A DNA stretch of 37,483 bases from Methanothrix sp. (GCA_030611205.1 JAUWQF010000007.1:1-37483), one strand, 5' to 3'. Positions 1-8,641 are shown, counted from the first letter of the stretch. Translations and numbers: made by a program. The notes: generated from the sequence alone by a model not told the origin.

Positions 1-47
1 TGGTTCAGTCTTGACCCTTTTAAACCTTACCAGGCCGATGACCCCCT

Positions 48-2027
48 CTACCCCTTCACCCTCGACCCCCCCGGCGGCAGGATCCTCACGATCTGCTCGG
101 TCGAGGCCACCGACTTGAGGAACCGTCGGTCATCCTCTTTCCCGGCGAAGATCCGGTAGATCCGCTTGGCCAGATCATCAGAGTTGTACTCCCCAGGTTC
201 TATCTCTACGACCGGCTTCGCTTCGGGCACCACCGCCGAGGAAGGCCCCCCGATCAACATGTCCCCGGCGACTCCCACGGCCACGCCCACCGGCACGTTC
301 CGGAAGTAGCGCCGCTCACCACGGATCACAAAGGCGCCCTTCTTGAGGAACTCGCCCGACTCGGGCGTCTTGGTGACCTGGTCCGCCTTGACCAGGTAGC
401 AATCTCCCTCGAAGAGACCCGCCTTCCAGACGCTGGAGTAGCTGACCGCGAACCGCGCCGCCTCTTCCAGGGTGGTATCGGGAACATCCTTGCCCTCGGT
501 CTTGATGACTGTCAAGGGCGCGCCGGGGGCGTCCGTGTGGAGCGCCAGATCCCGCTTTTCCAGGTACTTGGTGTAGATCTCCTCGTTGGTGCTGGCATCC
601 CTGCCGCCTATGACCAGGAAGTCGTCCGAGGAGCGGAACCACCGGAACCTCTCGTACCAACGGGGCTTTCTGCGCTTGATCGTGCGCCGGGTCTTGGGTT
701 TGGGCGCGGCCTTCTTCTCGATCAGCTTCTTCGTCTGCTCCAGCGCCCTTTTGGCGCCTTCCTCCTTTTTTGCCATCTCTTTGGCCCTGTCGTAGTAGCG
801 CTGGGCGTTCTGGGGGACGGACAGCCCGGCGTTCAGCTTCAGCTTCAGCTTCGGCTCCAGTTCTCGCTCCTGCTCCCGCCCCTGCTCCTGCTCCTGGTCG
901 TCCAGGCGGAGGACCACCTCGCCCTTGTAATCGATGGAGAGTATATTCTCCGCCACAGGCAGCCCGGACGTCTTGATCCTTGCCCAGATCTCCGAGTAGG
1001 TGAACCCCTTCTCCAGGGCACCGGATATCGCATTCAGGACGGACTCGATCTCCCCGTACCTCTCGTATATCAGCTCGCCGGTGCGGGCGTACTCCTCCTC
1101 CTTGCTGAGGAACTCCTCGATCGCCCCCTCCTGCATATCCCGCCTCCGCTCCAGAGCAGTCTTGGGCTTGGGACCGGGCTCTTTCTCCACGAAGTACTCG
1201 TCCAGAGCCTCGCTGAAGCTCTCGAAGACCTTCCGCCCCCGCCCCTCGTAGACCAGAAGCGGCGCCGGAACCACGTCTGTCGGCAGACCTCCTTCGTCTT
1301 CGTCTTCGTATACCAGATGAGGCTCCGGCGACTCCAGGTGGAAGACCTCCTGTAGCGCCCCATGAATCGCATCGACCTCCACCTCATCGAGAGACGCGGC
1401 AGGCCTGCCCTTATCGATACCGGCCCGGAGACAGACCTCCTCGCCGTAGACCCCACCCATGTTCAGTCCTCGTACCAGGGCCCTCACCAGGTTCGAATCG
1501 GAACGGGCCAAGAGCTCTCTCAGATCCTCCTTCAATAGGGACCGGGGATCGGTCTGACCCTCGTGGTAGAGGTATTTCTCCCCGGCGAGGATGCTCCTCC
1601 CCCGGAAGACCATAGGTCTCAGGGGCAGAATGATCTTTCCCGACTCGTCCAAGAGGACCACGTTCCCCTTGGGAAATAGCTCGGCTATGAGCAGATACCG
1701 CTCGCCACCCTTCTCCACCACGATCTCAATTACCCTGTCGAACTCGTGCTGGTTGACCTCCACGATCAGCCCCCCGGTGAGGCGCTTCCTCAGGAGGGTG
1801 GGAAACTGGGGCGGCATCTTGGAGACCTTCCTGGGCTTTTTGGTGAGATGAACCCGGCGACCTGCCTCCAAAAGGAGGTCGGCCTTCCCCCGGCCCGCGG
1901 ACTGGATGGTGATTATTACGGCCTCCGGCGACTGCTGGTAGGCCTTGCCCACGAAGCCGCCCACCAGCCGTTCCCGGAACTCGACCACAAGGGCGGCCAC
2001 GTCCACGTTGCTCATCGCCTTCTTCAT
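48..2027 (-). CDS. rqcH: Archaeal RqcH/NEMF-type ribosome quality control factor (NFACT protein)
   Basis: 659 aa from the ATG at 2027. The N-terminal NFACT-N domain opens with MKKAMSNVDVAALV, typical of archaeal members; helical and coiled-coil segments fill the middle, and a basic stretch (KPKTRRTIKRRKPRW) leads into the NFACT-R domain with WYERFRWF, RDASTNEEIYTKYL and SSVWKAG. Family members bind 60S/50S subunits carrying stalled nascent chains and the bacterial one recruits tRNA-Ala for tailing; that role is inferred here. An upstream in-frame TTG at 2048 would add 7 residues, but a TATA-like element lies about 27 nt before the ATG, so a leaderless start at 2027 is preferred. A charged low-complexity insert (Glu/Gln/Arg then Lys-Leu repeats) at about residues 374-399 is encoded by short tandem repeats. 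Transcribed divergently from the Mut7-C gene. Confidence 0.93.
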   Translation of the reverse strand: MKKAMSNVDVAALVVEFRERLVGGFVGKAYQQSPEAVIITIQSAGRGKADLLLEAGRRVHLTKKPRKVSKMPPQFPTLLRKRLTGGLIVEVNQHEFDRVIEIVVEKGGERYLLIAELFPKGNVVLLDESGKIILPLRPMVFRGRSILAGEKYLYHEGQTDPRSLLKEDLRELLARSDSNLVRALVRGLNMGGVYGEEVCLRAGIDKGRPAASLDEVEVDAIHGALQEVFHLESPEPHLVYEDEDEGGLPTDVVPAPLLVYEGRGRKVFESFSEALDEYFVEKEPGPKPKTALERRRDMQEGAIEEFLSKEEEYARTGELIYERYGEIESVLNAISGALEKGFTYSEIWARIKTSGLPVAENILSIDYKGEVVLRLDDQEQEQGREQERELEPKLKLKLNAGLSVPQNAQRYYDRAKEMAKKEEGAKRALEQTKKLIEKKAAPKPKTRRTIKRRKPRWYERFRWFRSSDDFLVIGGRDASTNEEIYTKYLEKRDLALHTDAPGAPLTVIKTEGKDVPDTTLEEAARFAVSYSSVWKAGLFEGDCYLVKADQVTKTPESGEFLKKGAFVIRGERRYFRNVPVGVAVGVAGDMLIGGPSSAVVPEAKPVVEIEPGEYNSDDLAKRIYRIFAGKEDDRRFLKSVASTEQIVRILPPGGSRVKG

Positions 2028-2048
2028 GACCGGAAGTGCGAAGCTCAA

Positions 2049-2060
2049 TCGATAAATAGT
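2049..2060. promoter_or_regulatory. Shared TATA region between rqcH and Mut7-C gene
   Basis: The AT-rich stretch TCGATAAATAGT sits 22-33 bases from the rqcH ATG (2027, minus) and about 25-35 bases from the ATG at 2084 (plus). Both distances suit archaeal TATA boxes of leaderless or very short-leader transcripts, so the same element may serve both directions. Inference from spacing only. Confidence 0.45.
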
Positions 2061-2083
2061 TGCGGCCGTTCTAATCGAGAGGA

Positions 2084-2554
2084 ATGTCGGACCGACGCTT
2101 TCTAGCAGACCACATGTTGATCAGGATGGCCAGATGGCTCCGGATGGCGGGCCACGACGTATCAAACCCACCCCAGGACGCCGATGACCTCGACCTGATG
2201 CAGATCGCCAAAGAAGAAGGAGAAGAAGGAGAACGGACCCTTATCACCAGGGACCGGGCCCTGGCCCAGAGGTGCAGAAGAGATGGAGTTGACTGCATCC
2301 TCGTGGGGTCCTCCGATCTGGATGACCAGCTCAGGGAGATGATCTTGCTGGGCATCGATCTGGAGATGAGACCGGAAAGATGCACGATCTGCAACGGCCC
2401 TCTTCGGGAGATGACCAAAACGGAGCCGATAGAGGTCGCATACCTGGCGGAGGACGAGCCTCTCTGGAGGTGCGAGAGCTGCGGCAAGCTTTACTGGGAG
2501 GGGTCGCACTGGGCAAGAATCAAAGAGCGGCTGGAGAGACTTCGAGAAGGATGA
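2084..2554 (+). CDS. Mut7-C RNase domain protein (PIN-like fold with zinc ribbon)
   Basis: 156 aa. The N-terminal half (RRFLADHMLIRMARWLRMAGHDV, then LITRDRALAQR) matches the Mut7-C/DUF82 family, a PIN-like nuclease fold with the first acidic residue in LAD and the second in TRDR. The C-terminal half is a zinc ribbon: CTICNGPL at about residue 103 and CESCGKLYWEGSHW at about residue 131. The family is a predicted RNA nuclease; substrate unknown. The ATG is preceded directly by GAGAGGA, too close for normal ribosome binding, so initiation is probably leaderless from the shared TATA. The next gene downstream is convergent. Confidence 0.88.
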   Translation: MSDRRFLADHMLIRMARWLRMAGHDVSNPPQDADDLDLMQIAKEEGEEGERTLITRDRALAQRCRRDGVDCILVGSSDLDDQLREMILLGIDLEMRPERCTICNGPLREMTKTEPIEVAYLAEDEPLWRCESCGKLYWEGSHWARIKERLERLREG

Positions 2555-2653
2555 CGATAACATGGAAGAACTCGGCCTCACCGTATCGGGGCTGATGCCG
2601 TCAGAAAGGATCCTTCGTGCAGAAGGAACGGCGCCCAGCGGACAAGGGGGCTC

Positions 2654-3085
2654 TCAACGCTGGCGGGCTCGGGAAAAGGCAGGTTCCGGTGCGGACTTGA
2701 ATATGTAGAAGCGAGCATCCCCCGTGTTGACCAGGGTTCTTCCGAACCCCGGAAGCGAGGCGATCTCGTCTTCCAGGGGCCTTATGATCATCTCCGCGCC
2801 GATCTCCAGGGCCAGCTTGCCCATGGCCAGCTGCATCTCCAGAGGCGGCCTGATGGAGTAGAGGAGGCTGGCGCCGCGGTAAAGGTCTTTTCTGGGCACG
2901 AATATGTCGTCGGCGATCACCGCCGGATGGCCGTCCCGCGCGACCCGATCGGTGACTACGACCTCCAGGCGCCGGGCCAGCATGGCCGCGACCTCGGTTC
3001 TATCGCCCGCGCCCACCTCCACCACCTTGCCCCTGTAGTGGTGAAGGATGAACTCGGCGAGGTCGGATCCACCCCTTACGATCAT
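2654..3085 (-). CDS. UPF0146 family protein (SAM-methyltransferase-like fold)
   Basis: 143 aa. The pattern GKVVEVGAGDRTEVAAML near residue 19 and VVVTDR near residue 41 match UPF0146, a small archaeal family with a methyltransferase-like Rossmann core that lacks most of the usual C-terminal elements. DDIFVPRKDLYRGASLLYSIRPP is also typical. No reaction is known. It starts 3 bases after thi4 ends, so the two are almost certainly co-transcribed and translationally coupled. This neighbourhood does not by itself prove a thiamine role. Confidence 0.8.
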   Translation of the reverse strand: MIVRGGSDLAEFILHHYRGKVVEVGAGDRTEVAAMLARRLEVVVTDRVARDGHPAVIADDIFVPRKDLYRGASLLYSIRPPLEMQLAMGKLALEIGAEMIIRPLEDEIASLPGFGRTLVNTGDARFYIFKSAPEPAFSRARQR

Positions 3086-3088
3086 TGA

Positions 3089-3868
3089 TTACAATCCCAG
3101 CATCTCAAGAGCGAGAAGTGCCGCCTTCTCCCCCGAGAGGAGCATCCCACCGAAGACGGGACCCATCCTGTGGCTGCCTGCCACCGCCGTTGCGGCCATG
3201 CCTGCGGCGATCAGGCCGGGATATACTTCTTTGGTAACCTCGACCACGGCCTTCTCGCCCACCTCGGCCCACATGGGCATCTCGCCCACGACGCCGGAGG
3301 GACCTACCCTGGCCCCTGGTATCTTTTTCTGGACGATCCTGCAGATGTAGGCATCATGACCCGTCCCGTCGATCACCACCTTGGCCCGGATCGAGAGGGG
3401 ATCTACATGGAGCCCGGTCCTCTCCACGGCGTTCCAGTTGATCACCAACCCCGAGACCCGCTCGTCCTCCCGGATCATGACGTCCTCTGCGGTGACCAGG
3501 TTGATTATCTCCGCACCGGCGTCGATAGCCCCCGCTGTCAGCTTAGAGACGGTCTCAATAGAGCTGGCAACGTAGTACCCGTCCTCATACTCACGGTACC
3601 AGATACCGAACTCGTCCAGTATCCTGCATCCCTCTTTCTGGACCACGATCCTGGGGAACATCATCCCGCCGCCCCAGATCCCGCCCCCCACGAAGAGATC
3701 CTTCTCGAAGACTACCGTCTTGGCGTCTGCCTCGGCCAGCCTCTTGGCGGCTACCAGGTTAGCGGGACCAGCGCCTACCAGAGCCACGTCCACGTCGGTG
3801 TACTTCAAAAACGTCTCCATGTAGGACTCAACTATCGCCCTGGTGATCGTAACCTCGTCTAGAGCCAT
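3089..3868 (-). CDS. thi4: Thiamine thiazole synthase family protein (archaeal Thi4)
   Basis: 259 aa from the ATG at 3868. It has the FAD/NAD-binding motif VALVGAGPANLVAAKRLAE, the FEKDLFVGGGIWGGGMMF segment and the C-terminal GSHRMGPVFGGMLLSGEKAA of Thi4 proteins. Yeast Thi4 sacrifices a cysteine as sulfur donor; archaeal enzymes with His at that place use sulfide. Here VVIDGTGHDAY carries His, so a catalytic sulfide-dependent enzyme is expected; some archaeal relatives make ribose-1,5-bisphosphate isomerisation products, so the exact reaction is less sure. A TATA box centred 30 bases upstream favours the start at MALDEVTITRA over in-frame upstream codons. UPF0146 follows in the same operon. 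Confidence 0.9.
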   Translation of the reverse strand: MALDEVTITRAIVESYMETFLKYTDVDVALVGAGPANLVAAKRLAEADAKTVVFEKDLFVGGGIWGGGMMFPRIVVQKEGCRILDEFGIWYREYEDGYYVASSIETVSKLTAGAIDAGAEIINLVTAEDVMIREDERVSGLVINWNAVERTGLHVDPLSIRAKVVIDGTGHDAYICRIVQKKIPGARVGPSGVVGEMPMWAEVGEKAVVEVTKEVYPGLIAAGMAATAVAGSHRMGPVFGGMLLSGEKAALLALEMLGL

Positions 3869-3892
3869 ATGAACGGGCATGACACCAGGGGT

Positions 3893-3903
3893 GATAAATA
3901 TAT
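3893..3903 (-). promoter_or_regulatory. TATA box of thi4
   Basis: On the minus strand this reads GATATATTTATC-like AT sequence, centred about 30 bases before the chosen thi4 ATG. It supports a leaderless or near-leaderless transcript. Confidence 0.55.
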
Positions 3904-3944
3904 CCTTCTTGGAAACTCTTATCTGCAACCGGATCAAGTCTTGA

Positions 3945-3987
3945 GTACATAATGTTATACATTATATGCATTATATGCATTATATTC
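3945..3987. promoter_or_regulatory. Dyad operator-like site A, with tandem 9-mers, between thi4 and ftsZ
   Basis: Left arm GTACATAATGT, spacer TAT, right arm ACATTATATGC (3945-3969); nine of eleven arm positions pair. The right arm continues into tandem 9-mers ATTATATGC, ATTATATGC, ATTATATTC (3961-3987). Three more copies of the dyad lie at 9884, 17907 and 30401. The site lies about midway between the diverging thi4 (77 nt) and ftsZ (75 nt) start codons. The AT-rich right part could also supply the ftsZ TATA box. The binding protein is unknown. Confidence 0.7.
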
Positions 3988-4044
3988 AATGGAAAACATG
4001 CCCACATCTTGCGCGACGCCGCGCCTTTCGGAGAGGTATAGGAG

Positions 4045-5064
4045 ATGAGCTTCGAAGAACCTTTCAGGTCTTTAGATAGGGAAAAAATTTACAATATCCA
4101 TGGGGAGGAGCTTGTCAGTCCCAAGATACTGGTGGTGGGATGTGGCGGTGCCGGGTGCAACATGGTCAACAGGCTGACCAACATCGGCATTGACGGTGCC
4201 GAGACCGTGGCCCTGGACACCGACAGACAACACCTGGCCATGGCCCAGGCCAACCGTAAGATCCCCGTGGGGACAAACGTGACCAGGGGTCTGGGCACGG
4301 ATGGCGACCCCGACCTGGGGCGACAGGCTGCGAAGAGGTCCCGGTGGTCTATTGAAGAAGCACTGGAGGGGAGTGACCTGATCTTCGTCGCTGCGGGGAT
4401 GGGTGGAGGTACGGGAACCGGCATAGCACCTATAGTCTCACAGGCCGCTCGGGACCAGGGATCGATAGCGGTCGGGATGGTATCGCTACCTCTTAGCGAG
4501 GAAGAAGCCAGGACATCTGCCGCAAAGAAGGGGATCGAGGAGCTGAATGCGAAAACGAATACCTTGATAGTCTTCGACAACAACAGGGTCCTGAGCCTCG
4601 CACCCCGCCTCACCCCGGAGCAGGTCTTCTCGGTGACGGACCAGCTCATCGCCGAGATCATAAAGGGCATCACGGAGACCGTAACCTTGCCCTCCCTCAT
4701 CAACCTGGACTACGCCGACGTCAAGACGATAATGAACAACGGGGGCTTATCCTTCGCCCTGATGAGCGAGGGCCACCTGGACGACGATCCCGAGCGGCTG
4801 GTCAGATCTGCCCTGAAAACCCCTCTCATGGAGGCAGACTACAGAGGTGCCGCCGACTGTCTGCTTCATGTGACCGGCGGACACGATCTAACACTGAGGT
4901 ACGCCGCTGCGGTCTCCAGCGCCCTCACCAGAGAGCTGGACCCAGGGGCGAACGTGATATGGGGCGCCAGGATCAGAAAGGAGCTCACAGGAAGGATCAG
5001 CATAATAGCCATAATGACAAAACTCAGACCGACCGAGGCCGAACCTAGAGGTAGCTGGTGGTAG
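4045..5064 (+). CDS. ftsZ: Cell division GTPase FtsZ
   Basis: 339 aa. It has VGCGGAGCNMVNRL at about residue 31, the tubulin signature GGGTGTG at 120-126, and the T7 loop NLDYADVKTIM at 220-230 with the catalytic-type acidic residues D222 and D225. These features mark a true FtsZ rather than CetZ. It forms the cytoplasmic division ring by GTP-dependent polymerisation. The C-terminal tail after the core is very short. Start ATG has GAGAGGT 7 bases upstream, so the transcript has a leader. In many archaea ftsZ neighbours secE-spt5; here spt5 is 9 kb away and no secE was found. The gene ends 7 bases from the convergent UbiD-type gene and uses TAG as stop. Dyad site A lies 75 bases upstream. Confidence 0.95.
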   Translation: MSFEEPFRSLDREKIYNIHGEELVSPKILVVGCGGAGCNMVNRLTNIGIDGAETVALDTDRQHLAMAQANRKIPVGTNVTRGLGTDGDPDLGRQAAKRSRWSIEEALEGSDLIFVAAGMGGGTGTGIAPIVSQAARDQGSIAVGMVSLPLSEEEARTSAAKKGIEELNAKTNTLIVFDNNRVLSLAPRLTPEQVFSVTDQLIAEIIKGITETVTLPSLINLDYADVKTIMNNGGLSFALMSEGHLDDDPERLVRSALKTPLMEADYRGAADCLLHVTGGHDLTLRYAAAVSSALTRELDPGANVIWGARIRKELTGRISIIAIMTKLRPTEAEPRGSWW

Positions 5065-5071
5065 CTCAGAC

Positions 5072-6340
5072 CTAGCCTTCACCAGGTAGCTTCGGCCTGA
5101 TCCGCAAGAACTTCTCCTCTTCCCCCAGGGTCATGGTGGCGTCTATCCCCACCTTGGTGGTGATGCCGTCTATGGACCTGGGATCCAACGTGCTCCCCCG
5201 GACGTTGGGACGGACCACCAGGTCCTCGTCACCCCGGAACCGGGTGGCTACGGCATACTCCAGCTCCAGAGGGTCGTGGATGTCGATGTCGGCGTCCACT
5301 ATCATCACGTGCTTCAGGCTTCGGTGGGCGTCCATGGCAGCGTCTATGGCTCGTCTGGGATCGGACTCATCTCTTTTATCTATCTGGACCACGGCATGAA
5401 GATAGCAGCAACCACCTTCCGTCAGGAGCACGTTCCTGACCCTGGCTACCTTGGATACCTCATTGAAGATCAGAGGCTCGTAGGGGAGGCCCATCAGCAT
5501 CTTGTGCTCGCGACCCGAAGGGAGGAGGGCATGGTATACGGGATCTTCCCGGGTCATCATCCTGGTGAGATGGATCACCGGCTCCATCCGGACGAGGTCC
5601 ATGGTCCCGGTTATGTCCACGAAAGGACCTTCAAAAGCAGTTTCACCGTCTATATACCCTTCGAGAACTATCTCGGCATGGGGAACCGCGACGCCGTTAT
5701 CCAGGGTCGTCAGCTCCACAGGCCCTCTGCGCAATGCGCTGGCATAAGAGAACTCCATGCTCATGGGAACCCTGGTGCTGGCCGCTATCAGGATCACCGG
5801 ATCGACGCCTATAACGACGGCCACCGGTAGGCGTTCATCTTGGTCCAGGGCCTTCTGGCGGAGCCGGTGGGTGTGCCTCCCGGGTACCAGCCTGGCGGCG
5901 AGCCTGTCCTTGCCCAGTACCATCAACCTGTGGACGGAGGCGTTGGTCTCGTCGCCTAGACGGGAGACCACGATGCCTGCGGTGATGTAGGGGCCACCGT
6001 CGCCCTCGAAGTGGGTGAGTATGGGCATTCTTGAGAGATCCGGCTCGGTGATCACCTCCAAGAAGGGCGAAGAGTCGACCTCTCTGGTCTGGCCGTCCTC
6101 GATCCTTATCCGGCCCAGCCTCTGCGCCATCTCGTTCTTCTCCATTCTCAGAGCCCTGACCAGGAGGTCTCTCGATCCCAGGACGTTCATGGCACAACGA
6201 TGGCCGTCCAGGTGATGAAAGAATAGGGGGCCACCGTGCCAGGAAAGAGCCGCGGCCTCCAGCACCGGTGAGATGGGACGGTCAATCTCCTCGATGAGGC
6301 CCGCATTCCCGAGCTCGTCGAGGAAGCCTCTGAAACTCAT
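5072..6340 (-). CDS. UbiD-family decarboxylase, probable anhydromevalonate phosphate decarboxylase
   Basis: 422 aa from the ATG at 6340 (MSFRGFLDELG). UbiD-family features include GPYITAGIVVSR, MSMEFSYASALRRGPVEL, VPHAEIVLEGYIDGE with the conserved glutamate, EGPFVDITG and the late TKVGIDAT. The family uses prenylated FMN to decarboxylate unsaturated acids. In archaea with the modified mevalonate pathway the roughly 420-aa single UbiD acts on trans-anhydromevalonate 5-phosphate for isoprenoid lipid synthesis; the length fits, but this assignment is by family, not by neighbours. A TATA-like TCTTTAAG lies at 6363-6370, about 26 bases before the chosen ATG; an upstream in-frame codon at 6379 is therefore disfavoured. 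Confidence 0.85.
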   Translation of the reverse strand: MSFRGFLDELGNAGLIEEIDRPISPVLEAAALSWHGGPLFFHHLDGHRCAMNVLGSRDLLVRALRMEKNEMAQRLGRIRIEDGQTREVDSSPFLEVITEPDLSRMPILTHFEGDGGPYITAGIVVSRLGDETNASVHRLMVLGKDRLAARLVPGRHTHRLRQKALDQDERLPVAVVIGVDPVILIAASTRVPMSMEFSYASALRRGPVELTTLDNGVAVPHAEIVLEGYIDGETAFEGPFVDITGTMDLVRMEPVIHLTRMMTREDPVYHALLPSGREHKMLMGLPYEPLIFNEVSKVARVRNVLLTEGGCCYLHAVVQIDKRDESDPRRAIDAAMDAHRSLKHVMIVDADIDIHDPLELEYAVATRFRGDEDLVVRPNVRGSTLDPRSIDGITTKVGIDATMTLGEEEKFLRIRPKLPGEG

Positions 6341-6380
6341 GTTGGTGAGAGGGGCGGGCCTTCTTAAAGATCTTTTCATC

Positions 6381-7091
6381 TTATACGATCAGGACCGCTA
6401 TCATGCCGCTCAGGAAGATGCTGTCGAAGGTTCCTGCCCCGCCGATGCTGGCCACCGGAGCCCCCAGATCGGCTATCAATCTCAGGTTGAGAAGGTCTGC
6501 TCCGACTAAGGTTCCCAGAACCCCGCCGGAGTATGCGGTAATGAAGAGGCATTCGTAGGAGGCGCAGAAGAAGTAGTGGGTCAGCAAAATCGCGGTGAGG
6601 GCGGAGGCCAGGGGCGGCACGAATACAGGGGTGGCGATGCCCATGCCTCTGATGGGCCTGGCCACGGCATAGGTTACCAAGGCGACGATGATCGTTCCTG
6701 CCGCCGCATAGGGGAGGGCCTGGGGGTACTGGAGCAGAAGGTAGACCGAGACCGCTACCGGTATTACTGCACCGCCCAGGTTGACGGCCAGGATGGTCTG
6801 GTTCCTCACCGTCTCCGTCACCGGTATCCTGTAGACCATCCCGAAACACCTCACGGCGGTCTCTTTCACCACCGGGGTCCTAGACTCTAAAGTCGTCAAA
6901 GGGATATTCACCCCGCCGCACACCAGAGAGGCCATGAGCAAGAGGAGCGCGTCCCCCCAGGAGAAACCCATCTTGGTGAAGCCGGTGCTGAACGCGCCCA
7001 GAAATAAGAGGGTCACGCAGAGCCAGAGGAGGATCACCAGGAAGATTATCGCCAGCAGACCTAAGGGGCTGTATACCAGCCGATCTCTCAT
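6381..7091 (-). CDS. DUF1614 multi-pass membrane protein
   Basis: 236 aa from the ATG at 7091. Hydrophobic segments include LGLLAIIFLVILLWLCVTLLFL, ALLLLMASLVCGGVNIPL, ILAVNLGGAVIPVAVSVYLLL, AGTIIVALVTYAVA, ALTAILLTHYFF and a glycine-rich end. SLVCGGVNIPL and VNLGGAVIP are hallmarks of DUF1614, an archaeal/bacterial integral membrane family of unknown function. A TATA-like GTTATACACC (7112-7121) is centred 26 bases before the ATG, so the in-frame TTG at 7109 is not preferred. It ends 40 bases before the UbiD-type start, which has its own TATA inside this gene's end. Confidence 0.82.
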   Translation of the reverse strand: MRDRLVYSPLGLLAIIFLVILLWLCVTLLFLGAFSTGFTKMGFSWGDALLLLMASLVCGGVNIPLTTLESRTPVVKETAVRCFGMVYRIPVTETVRNQTILAVNLGGAVIPVAVSVYLLLQYPQALPYAAAGTIIVALVTYAVARPIRGMGIATPVFVPPLASALTAILLTHYFFCASYECLFITAYSGGVLGTLVGADLLNLRLIADLGAPVASIGGAGTFDSIFLSGMIAVLIV

Positions 7092-7126
7092 GAGAAGTGG
7101 TCTACTCAATGGGTGTATAACTTTTG

Positions 7127-7582
7127 TTATGAGGACGCTCCGGCTTGCTTCTCTAGGGTCACCGCCCGACAGTGCCGGGCGTAGGAGTCATCGGGATCGA
7201 TGAGGATCGCCTTCTCGAAGGAGATCAACGCCGCATCCCACCGGCGCAGCCGCCAGAGGTTGAAACCCCGGTGCATCCAGGCATAAGGATCTCGGGGATC
7301 GATCTTCGCGGCCTTGTCCAGAGAGGCGATCGCCTCCATGTACCTCCCCATCATCCCCAGGACCAGACCTTCCTTCTTCCAGATCAGAGCACAGCCCCGG
7401 CCGGTCCGGCGGGCGGCCTGCCGGTAGCATCCCAGGGCTTCGTCGAGCTGTCCCTCCCGGAGGAACGAGTCCCCGCGCCGGATGATGGTGTCCTGATCCG
7501 AGCATGGCGCCCCTCGGCGCAGGAAGGACGCAGAAAAGATAGACCGGATCCTATCGACTGCGCGTGCATGCTCAAGGATCAA
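7127..7582 (-). CDS. Tetratricopeptide repeat protein
   Basis: 151 aa. Three to four TPR units: IIRRGDSFLREGQLDEALGCYRQAARR, LIWKKEGLVLGMMGRYMEAIASLDKAAKIDP, AWMHRGFNLWRLRRWDAALISFEKAILIDP, then a partial AYARHCRAVTLEKQ. No signal peptide or membrane segment, so a cytoplasmic scaffold is likely; the partner is unknown. The start is a TTG whose last two bases begin the TGA stop of endA (TTGA overlap); AAGGAGGAT stands 6-7 bases upstream, an almost perfect Shine-Dalgarno, which decides the start. Co-translated with endA. Confidence 0.8.
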   Translation of the reverse strand: MILEHARAVDRIRSIFSASFLRRGAPCSDQDTIIRRGDSFLREGQLDEALGCYRQAARRTGRGCALIWKKEGLVLGMMGRYMEAIASLDKAAKIDPRDPYAWMHRGFNLWRLRRWDAALISFEKAILIDPDDSYARHCRAVTLEKQAGASS

Positions 7583-8634
7583 GGCTTGATCCTCCTTATC
7601 TCCAGATACTTCACCCCGCCGTCCTCGTAGGCGAAGACCATCTCTTTTCTTACGCTGTGGGCCAGCCTGACCGACCGCGATATCCCCGGCAGATGAAAGA
7701 CGTAATCCTCTGGCACCGAATGGACGAGGTACTCCGAATGGGGCACCCGGTCCAGGCCCTTGACGTTTTTATACACCCGGAAATGACTGCCGAACTTGAA
7801 CCCGGTCTTCACCACCAGGTTGCGGTCGCGCAGATCCCGGTAGACCCGAAACTTCATATCGAAGTCCTTTTCTATGGACCGGGCCCGTTCCACGAACTCG
7901 TCTTGCATCAGCGGCGACCCCGATCGGTCTACCACCTCGATTACGCCCCTCTCCAGGAGGTAAGCCGACTCCACCAGGGAGAGCTGGAGCCTGCCTCCTA
8001 CCGGTTTACCGTAGAACCCTTCCTGGTGGAGACGCTCCGAGAACATTGGGTCCCAGAGAACTACCCGGCCTTCGAGAAGGGTAGCCACGCCTCCGGGCGG
8101 GGTCTCTCTCATCGCGCCGCGCAGCTCTTTCATCCTGGCCTCGTAGAAGGTGATGTCGCTCTCCTCGTCTACGATGGCCAGCATCAGCCTCTTTCTCATC
8201 TGGTGGGCGACCCTGACCGGCTCAAGGATATCGTTCAGGGAGAGCGGCAGCCTCTCCGATATCACGCGGACGTAGAACTCGGCTGGGGTCTTGCCGGGAC
8301 GGCCCCCCCGGGGGTAGACCCTGAAGTCGGTGATCCCCGGCTGGACGTAATAGCCCCGTTCTCTCAGGTCCTTGTAGACCACGTACCTGAACTCGAACCC
8401 GCTCTCTAAACCGGAGCATAGCTCGAAGAACGTCCTGAAGTCCAGGTCATCCCCGCCGTAACGTACCTCGATCTTTTCCCGGTCCAGGAGGTAGGCCGCC
8501 TCCACCAGGGTGAGTTCCAGGCCTCTCTTGACCGGCCTGCCGAAGCACCCCTGCTCGTAGAGCTCCTCGACCGCCGACCGTCCCAGCCTGACCTTCTTGC
8601 CGGAAAGTGTTCCGGATATGACGCATTCTGACAT
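7579..8634 (-). CDS. endA: tRNA-splicing endonuclease, two-repeat (homodimeric) type
   Basis: 351 aa, the length of the archaeal alpha-2 enzymes in which two endonuclease repeats are fused. It cuts bulge-helix-bulge motifs in pre-tRNA. The C-terminal repeat holds the catalytic triad: Tyr of HFRVY (about 288), His of PHSEYLVH (about 299) and Lys of RLAHSVRKEM (about 330). In the N-terminal repeat the matching segment reads FRVYPRG...AEFYVRV without the His, as expected for the structural repeat. It follows the GAPDH-like gene by 7 bases and overlaps the TPR gene, so all three form one transcription unit. Confidence 0.95.
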   Translation of the reverse strand: MSECVISGTLSGKKVRLGRSAVEELYEQGCFGRPVKRGLELTLVEAAYLLDREKIEVRYGGDDLDFRTFFELCSGLESGFEFRYVVYKDLRERGYYVQPGITDFRVYPRGGRPGKTPAEFYVRVISERLPLSLNDILEPVRVAHQMRKRLMLAIVDEESDITFYEARMKELRGAMRETPPGGVATLLEGRVVLWDPMFSERLHQEGFYGKPVGGRLQLSLVESAYLLERGVIEVVDRSGSPLMQDEFVERARSIEKDFDMKFRVYRDLRDRNLVVKTGFKFGSHFRVYKNVKGLDRVPHSEYLVHSVPEDYVFHLPGISRSVRLAHSVRKEMVFAYEDGGVKYLEIRRIKP

Positions 8635-8641
8635 AGAAAGG

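Noticed and set aside
537-1355. Long plus-strand frame antisense to rqcH
   Set aside because: Leucine/proline-rich low-complexity translation opposite a well-supported gene; shadow frame.
2562-2708. Short plus-strand frame (about 48 codons) starting MEELGLTVSGLM after the Mut7-C gene
   Set aside because: It overlaps the end of UPF0146, has no recognisable domain and no clear ribosome binding site.
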